A stretch of DNA of 64,000 nt. Source: Cernens ardua (GTDB taxonomy: Bacteria > Pseudomonadota > Gammaproteobacteria > Pseudomonadales > Halomonadaceae). A model generated the notes under the pieces. The model saw nothing but the letters and a program-made list of their open reading frames with translations. It was not told where the DNA came from and did no database searches. Of the stretch, positions 17,915 to 26,419 are shown piece after piece. A program made the translations under genes and the position numbers. The first letter of the stretch is position 1; each line of letters begins with the position of its first letter. The stretch is taken from positions 744,001 to 808,000 of the forward strand of contig NZ_JBPCZH010000001.1 of the NCBI RefSeq assembly GCF_051251085.1, written 5' to 3'.

Positions 17915-19357
17915 TTAGCCAACCGATCCTTCCAGCGTTACGTTCAGCAGGGCTTCCGCTTCAACAGCAAACTCCATCGGGAGTTCCTGGAAAACGTCCT
18001 TGCAGAAACCGTTAACGATCATGCTGACCGCATCTTCCTCACTCATACCGCGCGAGCGGCAATAGAACAGCTGATCATCCGCAATTTTGGAGGTCGTCGC
18101 CTCGTGTTCTACCGTAGACCGGGAGTTACCGATCTCCTGATACGGGAAGGTATGCGCACCACAGCGATCACCAATCAGCAGGGAGTCACACTGTGTGTAG
18201 TTACGCGATCCCAAAGCTCGTGGTGCTACCTTGACCAAACCACGGTAGGACTGATCGGAACGGCCTGCCGAAATGGTTTTGGCGATGATGGTGGAGCGCG
18301 TGTTCTTGCCCACGTGGATCATCTTGGTCCCGGTATCTGTCTGCTGACGACCTGTGGTGACTGCAACCGAGTAGAACTCACCCTGGGAACCATCCCCCGT
18401 AAGGACACAGGAAGGATATTTCCAGGTAATGGCTGAACCGGTTTCGACCTGCGTCCAGCTGATGCGCGAACGAGCACCACGGCAATCACCACGTTTGGTG
18501 ACGAAGTTATAGATGCCGCCCTTACCGTCTTCATCGCCCGGATACCAGTTCTGTACCGTGGAGTACTTGATGTAGGCATCATCCAGTGCCACCAGTTCGA
18601 CGACCGCCGCATGCAGCTGGTTTTCATCGCGCATGGGGGCAGTACAGCCTTCCAGATAGGAAACCTGAGCACCACTTTCACAAACAATCAGCGTACGTTC
18701 GAACTGCCCAGTATTCGCTGCGTTGATGCGGAAATAGGTGGAAAGCTCCATGGGGCATTTCACGTTTTCAGGCACATATACAAACGAGCCATCGGTAAAT
18801 ACCGCGGAGTTGAGTGCCGCGTAGAAGTTATCACCCACAGGGACGACGCTACCCAGATAACGTTTTACCAGATCCGGATATTCGCGAATCGCTTCCGAGA
18901 TGGAACAGAAGATAACACCGGCCTCAGCCAGCTTTTCCTTGAAGGTCGTGGTAACGGAGACGGAATCAAAGACTGCATCCACTGCCACGCCTGCCAGGGC
19001 AGCACGTTCATGCAGAGGAATACCGAGCTTTTCGTAGGTTTCCAAGAGCTTTGGATCGACTTCATCGAGACTTTTAGGCGCATCTTTTTTACTTTTTGGC
19101 TCGCTGTAATAAGAGATCGCCTGAAAGTCGATGGCCGGATAGTGCACATGCGCCCAGGTAGGCGAGGTCATCTGCTGCCATTGACGGAATGCATTAAGAC
19201 GCCACTCAAGCATCCACTCGGGCTCGCCCTTCTTTTGTGAGATGAACGCTATTTTCTGTTCATCCAAACCGGGAGCCAGAGTATCACTCTCAATATCAGT
19301 GAAGAACCCTTGCTTGTACTCGCGCTGTACAAGCTTCTCCATCTCTTCGGTTGCCAT
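17915..19357 (-). CDS. sufB: Fe-S cluster scaffold subunit SufB
   Basis: A 480-aa core scaffold on which the nascent cluster is built from SufS-derived sulfur. Typical features are the N-terminal YKQGFFTDIESDTLAPGL, GVIFCSISEAIREYPDLV, FTDGSFVYVPENVKCPMEL, VSYLEGCTAP, and the C-terminal SSTVEHEA-like segment (SRSTVEHEATTSKI) followed by FYCRSRGMSEEDA. Start ATG has AAGGAG eight bases upstream. The 291-nt gap between the regulator and sufB shows no terminator; it might hold an additional promoter, but no convincing one was identified. Length matches E. coli SufB (495 aa). Confidence 0.96.
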   Translation of the reverse strand: MATEEMEKLVQREYKQGFFTDIESDTLAPGLDEQKIAFISQKKGEPEWMLEWRLNAFRQWQQMTSPTWAHVHYPAIDFQAISYYSEPKSKKDAPKSLDEVDPKLLETYEKLGIPLHERAALAGVAVDAVFDSVSVTTTFKEKLAEAGVIFCSISEAIREYPDLVKRYLGSVVPVGDNFYAALNSAVFTDGSFVYVPENVKCPMELSTYFRINAANTGQFERTLIVCESGAQVSYLEGCTAPMRDENQLHAAVVELVALDDAYIKYSTVQNWYPGDEDGKGGIYNFVTKRGDCRGARSRISWTQVETGSAITWKYPSCVLTGDGSQGEFYSVAVTTGRQQTDTGTKMIHVGKNTRSTIIAKTISAGRSDQSYRGLVKVAPRALGSRNYTQCDSLLIGDRCGAHTFPYQEIGNSRSTVEHEATTSKIADDQLFYCRSRGMSEEDAVSMIVNGFCKDVFQELPMEFAVEAEALLNVTLEGSVG

Positions 19358-19648
19358 TATTTTCTCCTTGCGAATGAACCGGGTTCACTCTTCAAGCCAG
19401 TGGTCTATCAACATCGGATACCCGACAGCCCTATGTCTCGTCGACTACCCTTTCAAATTACAGATTTTTTAACTTGCAGATATTTCCAAAATGCTGTGAT
19501 CAGCGTCCAGCGCCTCACCCCGCCTGTAAAAAAGCCATCCGTAAGCGCTCTTTGCCAAGCACATTTAGCCACCCTGGATACACCGCATGGGCCCTGCGGA
19601 AAATACAGCGCCGGGACACGGGTAGTGAACACACGATGCAGCGATCAC

Positions 19649-20131
19649 CTAGGCGTCTGTAGCCAATATCCCAGCCAACGGCTTTGTGGCTGTAGGCGAG
19701 ACTGCTCGCGGTGGGCGTATGTACAGAGGCTCTCGTTGAGCGAGTTGTTCCAGCGTGACACTATCGAGCAAAAAACGAATGGCTTCTGAAACACGCTGCC
19801 AGTTATCCGCGACCCCGCACACTTCAGCGAGATCGCAGTCGTTGTGCTCCTGACTGCAGGCTGTCATCGCGACAGGGCCTTCAATGGCCGCAATGATATC
19901 GCTAACACGAATATCGGCCGGCGCCCTGGACAGTAAATAACCGCCCTGCACTCCACGGCGGGAAATCACCAGATTGGCTTTGTGCAGCAACTTCAAGGTT
20001 TTGCTCACCGTAGGGCGTGGCAGATTCACCTTCTCGGCCAACTCGGGCGCAGACAGGGGTTGATCTGGCTGACGTGCTATCTGCGCCATGACCACCGCTG
20101 AATAATCGCTGAGTTTAGAGAGTTTAAGCAC
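19649..20131 (-). CDS. Rrf2/IscR-type regulator of the SUF system
   Basis: A 160-aa winged-helix transcription regulator of the Rrf2 family. The N-terminal helix-turn-helix is visible (SDYSAVVMAQIAR, SAPELAEKVNLPRPTVSKTLKLLHKANLV, wing GVQGGYLLSR). Three cysteines in ACSQEHNDCDLAEVCG are spaced 7 and 6 apart as in IscR, so it probably senses cluster status with a [2Fe-2S]. Its position directly before sufBCDST matches the SUF regulator described in Xanthomonas-type clusters. The start is GTG at 20131 with AAGGTGA upstream. Its promoter carries a palindrome that overlaps the -10 box, consistent with autoregulation. Confidence 0.92.
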   Translation of the reverse strand: MLKLSKLSDYSAVVMAQIARQPDQPLSAPELAEKVNLPRPTVSKTLKLLHKANLVISRRGVQGGYLLSRAPADIRVSDIIAAIEGPVAMTACSQEHNDCDLAEVCGVADNWQRVSEAIRFLLDSVTLEQLAQREPLYIRPPRAVSPTATKPLAGILATDA

Positions 20132-20139
20132 CGAATCAC

Positions 20140-20190
20140 CTTCACACTGAATATGAGACTATTTTAGTCCTCTTTCACCTCAGTGTGAAG
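20140..20190 (-). promoter_or_regulatory. Promoter and IscR type-1-like operator of the suf regulator
   Basis: On the minus strand TTCACA (20189-20184) and TAAAAT (20166-20161) are 17 bases apart, each one base off the sigma-70 consensus. The -10 box lies inside a palindromic core GACT-AAAAT-AGTC, which fits the published IscR type-1 core GACTRWWWYAGTC at every position. Around it is a perfect 11-bp inverted repeat (20140-20150 and 20180-20190). One arm covers the -35 box and the other the ribosome-binding site. The predicted 5' leader is only about 20-25 nt. Confidence 0.82.
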
Positions 20191-20387
20191 CTATTGGGGG
20201 GATGAAGTATTTATATGAAGAGGGATTCAGCTCTTTTTATCAGCACCTGATAGCGCATATGCTTTAATAGCCAAATCTGTTAATTGTTTGCGTATCAGGA
20301 AAGTTAGCTCACTCAGCGGTTATGTAGCAGCTAAAACTGTGTGATTAATGGAATAACCTGCTTTTCAATCCGTTAAAGGAAATTTAC

Positions 20388-21278
20388 GTGGAAATTATCA
20401 ATCAACTTATCGAAACTCACGATACTGATACGACAGGTACGGCCACTTTACTAAAAGAGCTCGACCCTGCAAGTATTGACCCTCATCATCTTTCGTCCTA
20501 CAGCTGGTTACTCAATCACGTTCTTGGAGAGTTGATGGGAGATTGGCAAGCTGCATTTGAGCGTCATCGTAAAATCGTTTTCGGCAATGACATACCCAAG
20601 GGTATTTATCTGAATCATGCCATATCAGCGTTGTACTCAGGACATCCACTGCAAGCAATGGAATCCCAGTCACGATATAGAGAAATCACCCAGTCTACAG
20701 TGGAGGATGTTGCGCTTCTGGTTGAATTGATGACTCTACAGTACAGCTCCACCAAAGAATCGAAAAGTGACAGTTTTTTGGCTGTTTTTAAGGACGTATT
20801 GGAAAAAACAAGAGACTGGAACGGGCCACCCCAGATGGCAACCACAATGGCATCTGCATTCAACAATATTGTATCTCATTGGGTCGAACAGCCTATTCAA
20901 CCTTCCTCACCCATTGATAATGTCATGGAGGCTGCTGCTGCTCAAGCTCAATCATTGTGGGTGGTAGGTGGTGGTAATTGGATGAATGCTGAACGTGCCT
21001 ATTATTTGCGTGCACTGGTCGCCAATCATTTATTCCGGTGGGAAATGGCTAAGGATATGGCGCAAAAAGGTATTGAAATTATCGATAAAAATGGCGATGA
21101 AGTGGTTGATCGTGCATGTTTACTTTTAGAGCTTTCACGTGCGTATGGTGGGTTATCTCAACATAAACGTCAGCAGGAAACATGGGATGAAGCACTTAAC
21201 CTGTCTCAAACATTTGCCCAAAAATTTCCCGATGAGCCAGGGCTAAAGGCATGGTTTGAGGGATTGATGAATAGGTAA
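20388..21278 (+). CDS. TPR-like hypothetical protein (296 aa)
   Basis: I do not recognise a named family. The protein is soluble and almost entirely helical, with segments of the tetratricopeptide type: WLLNHVLGELMGDWQAAFERHR, IYLNHAISALYSGHPLQAM, AYYLRALVANHLFRWEMAKDMAQKGIEI and LLELSRAYGGLSQHKRQQETWDEALNLS. Such repeats normally bind protein partners. No signal peptide, catalytic motif or membrane helix is seen. The start is GTG at 20388 with AAAGGA eight bases upstream. Its codon use looks somewhat more AT-rich than the suf genes next to it, and the flanking spacers are also AT-rich, so recent acquisition is possible but unproven. Confidence 0.75.
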   Translation: MEIINQLIETHDTDTTGTATLLKELDPASIDPHHLSSYSWLLNHVLGELMGDWQAAFERHRKIVFGNDIPKGIYLNHAISALYSGHPLQAMESQSRYREITQSTVEDVALLVELMTLQYSSTKESKSDSFLAVFKDVLEKTRDWNGPPQMATTMASAFNNIVSHWVEQPIQPSSPIDNVMEAAAAQAQSLWVVGGGNWMNAERAYYLRALVANHLFRWEMAKDMAQKGIEIIDKNGDEVVDRACLLLELSRAYGGLSQHKRQQETWDEALNLSQTFAQKFPDEPGLKAWFEGLMNR

Positions 21279-21583
21279 CCAGCTATTCGGCAAAAATAGT
21301 TGATTCAGGAGTGATTGATATCTTAAAAATTATATACCAAGTGCATCCTGCTCTAGTGTTTCAACTATAGGTGAACTACAGGTGAACAGTTTTCACAATG
21401 AATGGGAATACCACAACTGGACCTGGATAACTTTATTGGATGCCTATCGATCCGCCTTACTCGGTTAAGCGCCACCACGAGGTTACACTCTTTCTGCTAA
21501 TTACGTCATATGAGCTGAGCTATGCTCTCAATGTGTAATGCATCGCCCCCTATAATAACGACTATCAAGAAGAAGAGGATAAT
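21279..21583. other. Spacer without a gene
   Basis: About 300 nt, AT-rich, with no open frame of note and no clear terminator. It should hold the promoter of the downstream protease-like gene. Confidence 0.45.
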
Positions 21584-22228
21584 ATGGGTGACGTAATCGT
21601 GCACTTCATGGATGTACATGGGCATCTGCACGGACTGAAGGACAGACTCGCTTCCAGTATCGAATCCACTTACAAGAAAGCAAGCGATGTTATTCCGCTT
21701 GATTCCATCGATATCGCTGTCCGAGCGACCGACTATGTAATTCCCGAATCAGGCGACTTTGGCGTCTGTTATCCCGGTTTTATCACGTTAGCCATTGATC
21801 TTCAGCATACCGCCTATAAACATCATCTCGAACACGCTATTGCCAAACTTGTTGCACATGAGCTGAATCATGCTGCACGGTTTAATCATCCAGGGCTGGG
21901 TTTTCACTTGGGAGAACAGCTGGTTTCGGAAGGGCTTGCCTGCATGTTCGCGCGAGAACTGTGCCATAGTGAACCGGCGCCCTGGGAACAATTGACCGCA
22001 GAGACCATAGCACCCTTTATTGCCCCGGCACTCAAGGCATGGAATGCGCCCCACTACAACCATGCCGAATGGTTTTTGGGGGCCGGAAATATCCCCCGAT
22101 GGACAGGATATACGCTCGGCAGCACCCTTGTTTTCAACTATTTGAAAGAACACAAAGGAACTTCCGCTGCATCTCTGACACAAGCCGATGCACAGCTATT
22201 TCTTCCTACACTCGAAGCCATGACATAG
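21584..22228 (+). CDS. Putative zinc-dependent protease (DUF2268-like)
   Basis: A 214-aa protein resembling the DUF2268 predicted Zn-protease family. The centre carries AHELNHAARF (residues 90-99), which is HExxH with Asn before the second His, followed 20-odd residues later by GEQLVSEGLACMFA, whose Glu could be the third metal ligand. N-terminal segments (DSIDIAVRATDYVIPESGDFGVCYPGFITLAID) also match how these proteins are built. No signal peptide, so it is cytoplasmic. The ATG has AAGAGGA seven bases upstream. Neighbours give no functional hint. The substrate is unknown. Confidence 0.75.
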   Translation: MGDVIVHFMDVHGHLHGLKDRLASSIESTYKKASDVIPLDSIDIAVRATDYVIPESGDFGVCYPGFITLAIDLQHTAYKHHLEHAIAKLVAHELNHAARFNHPGLGFHLGEQLVSEGLACMFARELCHSEPAPWEQLTAETIAPFIAPALKAWNAPHYNHAEWFLGAGNIPRWTGYTLGSTLVFNYLKEHKGTSAASLTQADAQLFLPTLEAMT

Positions 22229-22407
22229 TCAGGTTCTTTCAGCTAGAAGAGTTCGGCCGTCAGCACGGCACTCCATATTGGATTCGCCCTTCTGTACCCA
22301 TTGCCATTCTCTGGAAAAAGGGGTTTACTTAATCTGCAGCTACGTTTTTCTCGATGACAATGAAACTGGTCACCCAATGAGTGGCTTGATAACAGGAGAA
22401 AGTACGA

Positions 22408-22950
22408 ATGCCCTCCCCCTCTATTTCCAAAAGCAACACGAATTCCAAAAGCAACAGCGCTCTTTCTACACGCAAGCCCCATGGTTTTGTAACGCTGGGC
22501 GCCCGTGACACGTCTCTTCCAAAAGCGCGTATTTCTGCTGCAGGAGATTTCTGGATAGGTGAAACGTCCGTCTCAGTGACACCCGAACAAAGAAACCTGC
22601 TTCAGCAGTATTATCGCCAATCCATGAAAATTGCTGGGCACGGCGTATTGATCGCATTCAAGGCCGTTGGGCTCGTGTTCAAAGTGCTTTTCAATGTATT
22701 TCAGGCATTCAGACAGAAAAAGGGCTATCAGGCATTTGATGATGATATTGGAGCCCATGTAGAGGCTCAGATCATGCCGAATGTGGACCAGCTCGTCGGC
22801 ACCCATATACGAAAACTCAAGGACATTCAGGATAACCTGGCAATGATCATGCCCGCATTTCACCCCTACGCCTGTATTACGGAAGAGGATTTGAAGAGCT
22901 ATCACCAGAAAGGAAGGCAGAGCACGTTACCGGTGACGATTGAGCAGTAA
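22408..22950 (+). CDS. YggN/DUF2884-like protein
   Basis: A 180-aa protein. The segment KARISAAGDFWIGETSVSVTPEQRNLLQQYYRQSMKI (residues 39-75) resembles the N-terminal motif of the YggN/DUF2884 family (a G-D-h-x-I-G turn, then T-x-x-Q-R-x-L-L-x-x-Y). A glycine/valine-rich hydrophobic stretch (HGVLIAFKAVGLVFKVLFNVF) follows, then an amphipathic helical tail. The first 25 residues are Ser/Asn/Lys rich and unlike a classical signal peptide. The start at 22408 has GGAGAA eight bases upstream. Family assignment is tentative, and the family function is not established. Confidence 0.65.
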   Translation: MPSPSISKSNTNSKSNSALSTRKPHGFVTLGARDTSLPKARISAAGDFWIGETSVSVTPEQRNLLQQYYRQSMKIAGHGVLIAFKAVGLVFKVLFNVFQAFRQKKGYQAFDDDIGAHVEAQIMPNVDQLVGTHIRKLKDIQDNLAMIMPAFHPYACITEEDLKSYHQKGRQSTLPVTIEQ

Positions 22951-23098
22951 TGTCAGTCACCATACCACCTTTTCAAAAGGCCATGGCCAGAGAAAACTGC
23001 CATGGCACTATTTCGCATAGCCGAGCTGGATAAATCAGATTCAACAGCCAGGCAGATCCAACCTTTACGCAGACCACGCCATTTCCGAATCATTATTC

Positions 23099-24226
23099 TT
23101 AAAAATCAATCGAAACATCACTGAGCGGTCGTGAACAGCAGGAAAGAATATACCCCTCGGCTTCTTCCTCTTCAGTAATCCCCCCGTTGTGATTCATTTC
23201 AACGCTCCCTGCGACTTTCTTCACTTTGCAGGTACCACAGATCCCCATACCACACGCCTTGGGAATATGCATGCCCATCCGTGCAGCCGCCGTATGGACT
23301 GTTTCATCACGTGAAGTGGACGTCTCCTTGCCACTGCCGATGAAATCGATCACAAACGTATCAGCGTCATCGCACTCCGAAGTCTCTGCGGCCTCCAGTG
23401 TTTGTTCTATGACATCTTCCTGCACGTTTACCGGTGTTTCACCAAAAGACTCCTCGTGATAATGCGACATGTCGAAGCCTTGCTGATGCAAAAGCTCCCG
23501 CACCGCCGCCATATAGGGTGCAGGGCCACAGCAGAAAATCTCTCGCTCAATGAAATCAGGTGACATCAACTGCAACATTGCAGCATTGAACAATCCACGA
23601 TAACCGGACCAGGCATCGCCCAATCCATGATGTTCACTAATCAGATGGAGTGAAAAATTGTCCAGCCGCGCAGCCATCGCCTCCAGCTCGCGCTGATAAA
23701 TGACATCGTGAGGTGTCTTCGCGCTATGGACGAAATCAATATCTACGTCTGTATTGGTATCCAGCAGCCAACGAGACATCGACATTACCGGTGTAATGCC
23801 CACCCCACCGGAAAGAAAAAGCACTTTATCAGCCGGGTAATCAATGATGTTGAACAGCCCGACCGGGCCATGCACTGCAATCTGATCGCCTTTGGCAAGA
23901 TGATCGTGAAGCCAGTTCGAGACCAGTCCACCAGCAACACGCTTTACGGTAATGGAAAAGCTGTAAGGCACGGCCGCAGAGCTGGAAATGGTATAGGAAC
24001 GCATCACCAGCTCTTCTTCGATCAATAGCTCCAGCGTCACAAACTGGCCCGGTTTGAAAAAGAACATGATCGGTTGGTCGGCCATGAAACAGAAGGTTTT
24101 AACATCCCATGTTTCCTGAATCACTTTGACGCAGCGTACCCAATGCCGCCCATTCACCCATGTTTGGGTATTAATGGGGTTCATCCCTTCGGGAACATAA
24201 GGAGTGGACTCGTTGCTATTTGTCAT
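23099..24226 (-). CDS. gbcB: Glycine betaine demethylase, ferredoxin-reductase subunit GbcB
   Basis: A 375-aa reductase that passes electrons from NAD(P)H through FAD and [2Fe-2S] to the oxygenase GbcA, converting glycine betaine to dimethylglycine and formaldehyde. Visible: the FAD motif MRSYTISS, NAD-binding GGVGITPVMS, the C-terminal FCCGPAPYM motif, and a plant-type ferredoxin domain with CGMGICGTCKV plus a distal Cys (YILSCCSRP). A linker rich in Glu/Thr joins the two domains. It is divergent from gbcA across about 440 nt, as commonly seen for these genes. The start ATG is at 24226. Confidence 0.93.
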   Translation of the reverse strand: MTNSNESTPYVPEGMNPINTQTWVNGRHWVRCVKVIQETWDVKTFCFMADQPIMFFFKPGQFVTLELLIEEELVMRSYTISSSAAVPYSFSITVKRVAGGLVSNWLHDHLAKGDQIAVHGPVGLFNIIDYPADKVLFLSGGVGITPVMSMSRWLLDTNTDVDIDFVHSAKTPHDVIYQRELEAMAARLDNFSLHLISEHHGLGDAWSGYRGLFNAAMLQLMSPDFIEREIFCCGPAPYMAAVRELLHQQGFDMSHYHEESFGETPVNVQEDVIEQTLEAAETSECDDADTFVIDFIGSGKETSTSRDETVHTAAARMGMHIPKACGMGICGTCKVKKVAGSVEMNHNGGITEEEEAEGYILSCCSRPLSDVSIDF

Positions 24227-24668
24227 TCAGGCCTCCGAATATCGAACGGTGATAGGTATCAAGGGCACCGTTTTGGCAGCGTATAATTGATCCACTTTGT
24301 ATCCCGCATAAAAAAAGAGAGACTTTTTTATCACCTGATTAGGCAGATATAGCCTTTTTTCCTTTTATTATTCCCATCTGCCATTTCATTGTGCACTGCC
24401 TTCGATTGAAATGACTTGTCTCTTCGCGACATTTCCGTGCTTATAGCGACCAACGGGGCAGTTTTAACGTCTGGAGGTCGGATTTGTGATGGATCGGGTC
24501 GCAAGGATATAACTCCGGGGGGAAAGCAAGGCACACACTCGAATCAACGATTGTCGTTGTGAGATATCCTTCTACCGAATCAGCCCTCGGCACAGTCACT
24601 CACAGCGGTAGACGCACATAACCTGTTAAAGCCCAATTTCACATCGAGTTCCGTCTCAGGAGCCTGTT
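24227..24668. promoter_or_regulatory. Divergent gbcB/gbcA control region
   Basis: 442 nt without a gene, carrying both promoters. A 7-bp inverted repeat (AACGGTG 24245-24251, CACCGTT 24266-24272) lies in the gbcB leader, and an A-run/T-run palindrome lies at about 24308-24332. One of these, or an undetected half-site pair, could be the target of the GbdR-type activator. No confident site was identified. Confidence 0.4.
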
Positions 24669-25955
24669 ATGCCACAGCCGTTGACTTTATTTGATGATCC
24701 TCTGGAACCCGCACGTCGTGCAGTCAGTGCCCTTTTGGCCGAGCGACGCTCCGGATATTCGCTGGAACAGCCCTTCTATTGTGATGAGCGCGTTTATCAA
24801 CTCGATATGGAGAACCTGTTTTATCGTGAATGGTTAATTGCCGGGATGTCGAGCGAGGTACCCGCCAAGGGCAATTATCTCACCGTCGACATTGGCAAGA
24901 ATTCCATTATCGTGGTGCGCGGTGACAACGGTTCCATACATGCGTTCTACAATGTTTGCCGACATCGTGGCTCACGCCTCTGTGTAAAGGATCACGGCAA
25001 GGTAGCAAAGTTGGTATGCCCCTATCATCAATGGACCTATGAGCTGGATGGCCGGTTATTATTCGCTGGCACAGAGATGGGCAGTGACTTCAATATGGCC
25101 GAGTATGGTCTGAAACCGGTACATATTCGTGAAGCAGGCGGATTCATTTTTATTTCACTGGCCGAACATCCGGAAAATATAGAGCCTTTCTTCAAAACCG
25201 TAGCCTTTTATATGGCCCCCTACGACATGGAAAACACCAAGGTCGCGGTCACCAGTGAAATCATCGAGCAGGCCAACTGGAAACTGGTGATTGAAAATAA
25301 CCGCGAGTGTTACCACTGCGACGGCGCTCATCCCGAATTACTCAATACGCTACTCGAATGGGATGACGTCACCGATCCACGTGCCAGTGATGACTTCAAA
25401 CAGTATGTGGGTGAGTGTGCTGTACGCTGGGAGGCAGACAAAATCCCCTATCATCATGTTAATTTTGGACGCCGGAATCGACTGGTTCGCATGCCACTGA
25501 TTCAGGGTGCGCTCTCGATGACCGCTGATGGCTCCCTGGGCTGCAAGAAACTATTGGGGCGTGTCAAAGACCCGGATCTTGGCAGCCTTCGGATTCTCCA
25601 CCTTCCCCACTCGTGGAATCATTGTATGGGAGATCACATCCTCAACTTTACGGTTTGGCCCATTTCCGCGCAGGAAACCAAGGTAGTGACCAAATGGATT
25701 GTGCATAAGGATGCGGTGGAAGGCGTCGATTATGATGTCGAAAAACTTCGTTATGTCTGGGATGCCACGAATGATCAGGACAGGCGTCTGGCAGAAGAGA
25801 ATCAGCGGGGGATCAATTCCATGGCGTATCAACCCGGGCCCTACTCGAAAACCTATGAGTTTGGTGTCATCGATTTTGTAGACTGGTATTGTGAAGAAAC
25901 ACAGAAAGCATTGGGAGACAAACCACCGGTCTCGTTAAGGCAGGTTTCGGGATAA
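24669..25955 (+). CDS. gbcA: Glycine betaine demethylase, Rieske oxygenase subunit GbcA
   Basis: A 428-aa Rieske non-haem iron oxygenase that catalyses N-demethylation of glycine betaine. The Rieske centre is CRHRG...CPYHQW (residues about 98-121). The mononuclear iron site follows with NWKLVIENNRECYHCDGAHPELL (His-x4-His pattern) and a later Asp. AGGAG lies six bases before the ATG. With gbcB and the downstream regulator it forms a betaine catabolism module, so the cell can use betaine as carbon or nitrogen source. Dimethylglycine and sarcosine oxidases of the later steps are not in the window. Confidence 0.94.
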   Translation: MPQPLTLFDDPLEPARRAVSALLAERRSGYSLEQPFYCDERVYQLDMENLFYREWLIAGMSSEVPAKGNYLTVDIGKNSIIVVRGDNGSIHAFYNVCRHRGSRLCVKDHGKVAKLVCPYHQWTYELDGRLLFAGTEMGSDFNMAEYGLKPVHIREAGGFIFISLAEHPENIEPFFKTVAFYMAPYDMENTKVAVTSEIIEQANWKLVIENNRECYHCDGAHPELLNTLLEWDDVTDPRASDDFKQYVGECAVRWEADKIPYHHVNFGRRNRLVRMPLIQGALSMTADGSLGCKKLLGRVKDPDLGSLRILHLPHSWNHCMGDHILNFTVWPISAQETKVVTKWIVHKDAVEGVDYDVEKLRYVWDATNDQDRRLAEENQRGINSMAYQPGPYSKTYEFGVIDFVDWYCEETQKALGDKPPVSLRQVSG

Positions 25956-26419
25956 GCCCGCATTACTCTCTGAGGAGGAATGCCTGAACTGGCCTGGCAT
26001 TCCTCTGTATATCAAAGCTATCACTCACGTAGCTAGTACATTCCTCCCCTCATTCTCCTTCTACCTCTATCATAGCCTTTCCGTATTAAAGTACATTGCA
26101 CGCCGTCATGGCTTTCTATCCCCTAACATTGATTCAGGCATGGCATAAATCGGCCTGATGCCAGGCACCTCTATGCCTCATTATGCGGGCGACTGGAATA
26201 TTGTGAGTAGGCAGTGTGAACAGGCAGGGCTATCCAAGAACAGGTCAAAAGGCAGAACGCCTGCCTTCAGGGAAAGCAGGCTTCCTCCGATATACGTGAT
26301 AATTGCACCGTATCGAGTGGGTTTCTTTATCTGTTTCTCTGAATTAACTGTTTCTCTAATCCCCCTCTTCCCGCCGATGCTTATAGCGTTAAATCACGCC
26401 GAGCACAGCCCCCTGTGCA
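25956..26419. other. Convergent spacer between gbcA and the GbdR-type gene
   Basis: About 460 nt without a supported gene. It contains a 10-bp stem-loop (GAGGAATGCC 25975-25984, GGCATTCCTC 25996-26005) about 20 nt after the gbcA stop. The stem probably acts as a terminator or mRNA 3'-end stabiliser although the T run is poor. Confidence 0.55.
25975..26005 (+). terminator. Stem-loop at the 3' end of gbcA
   Basis: Perfect 10-bp stem with an 11-nt loop directly after gbcA. The following bases are TGTATATC, not a clean T run, so intrinsic termination is likely but not certain. Confidence 0.55.

Noticed and set aside
18611..19240. 209-codon plus-strand frame antisense to sufB
   Set aside because: Shadow of sufB with no independent support.
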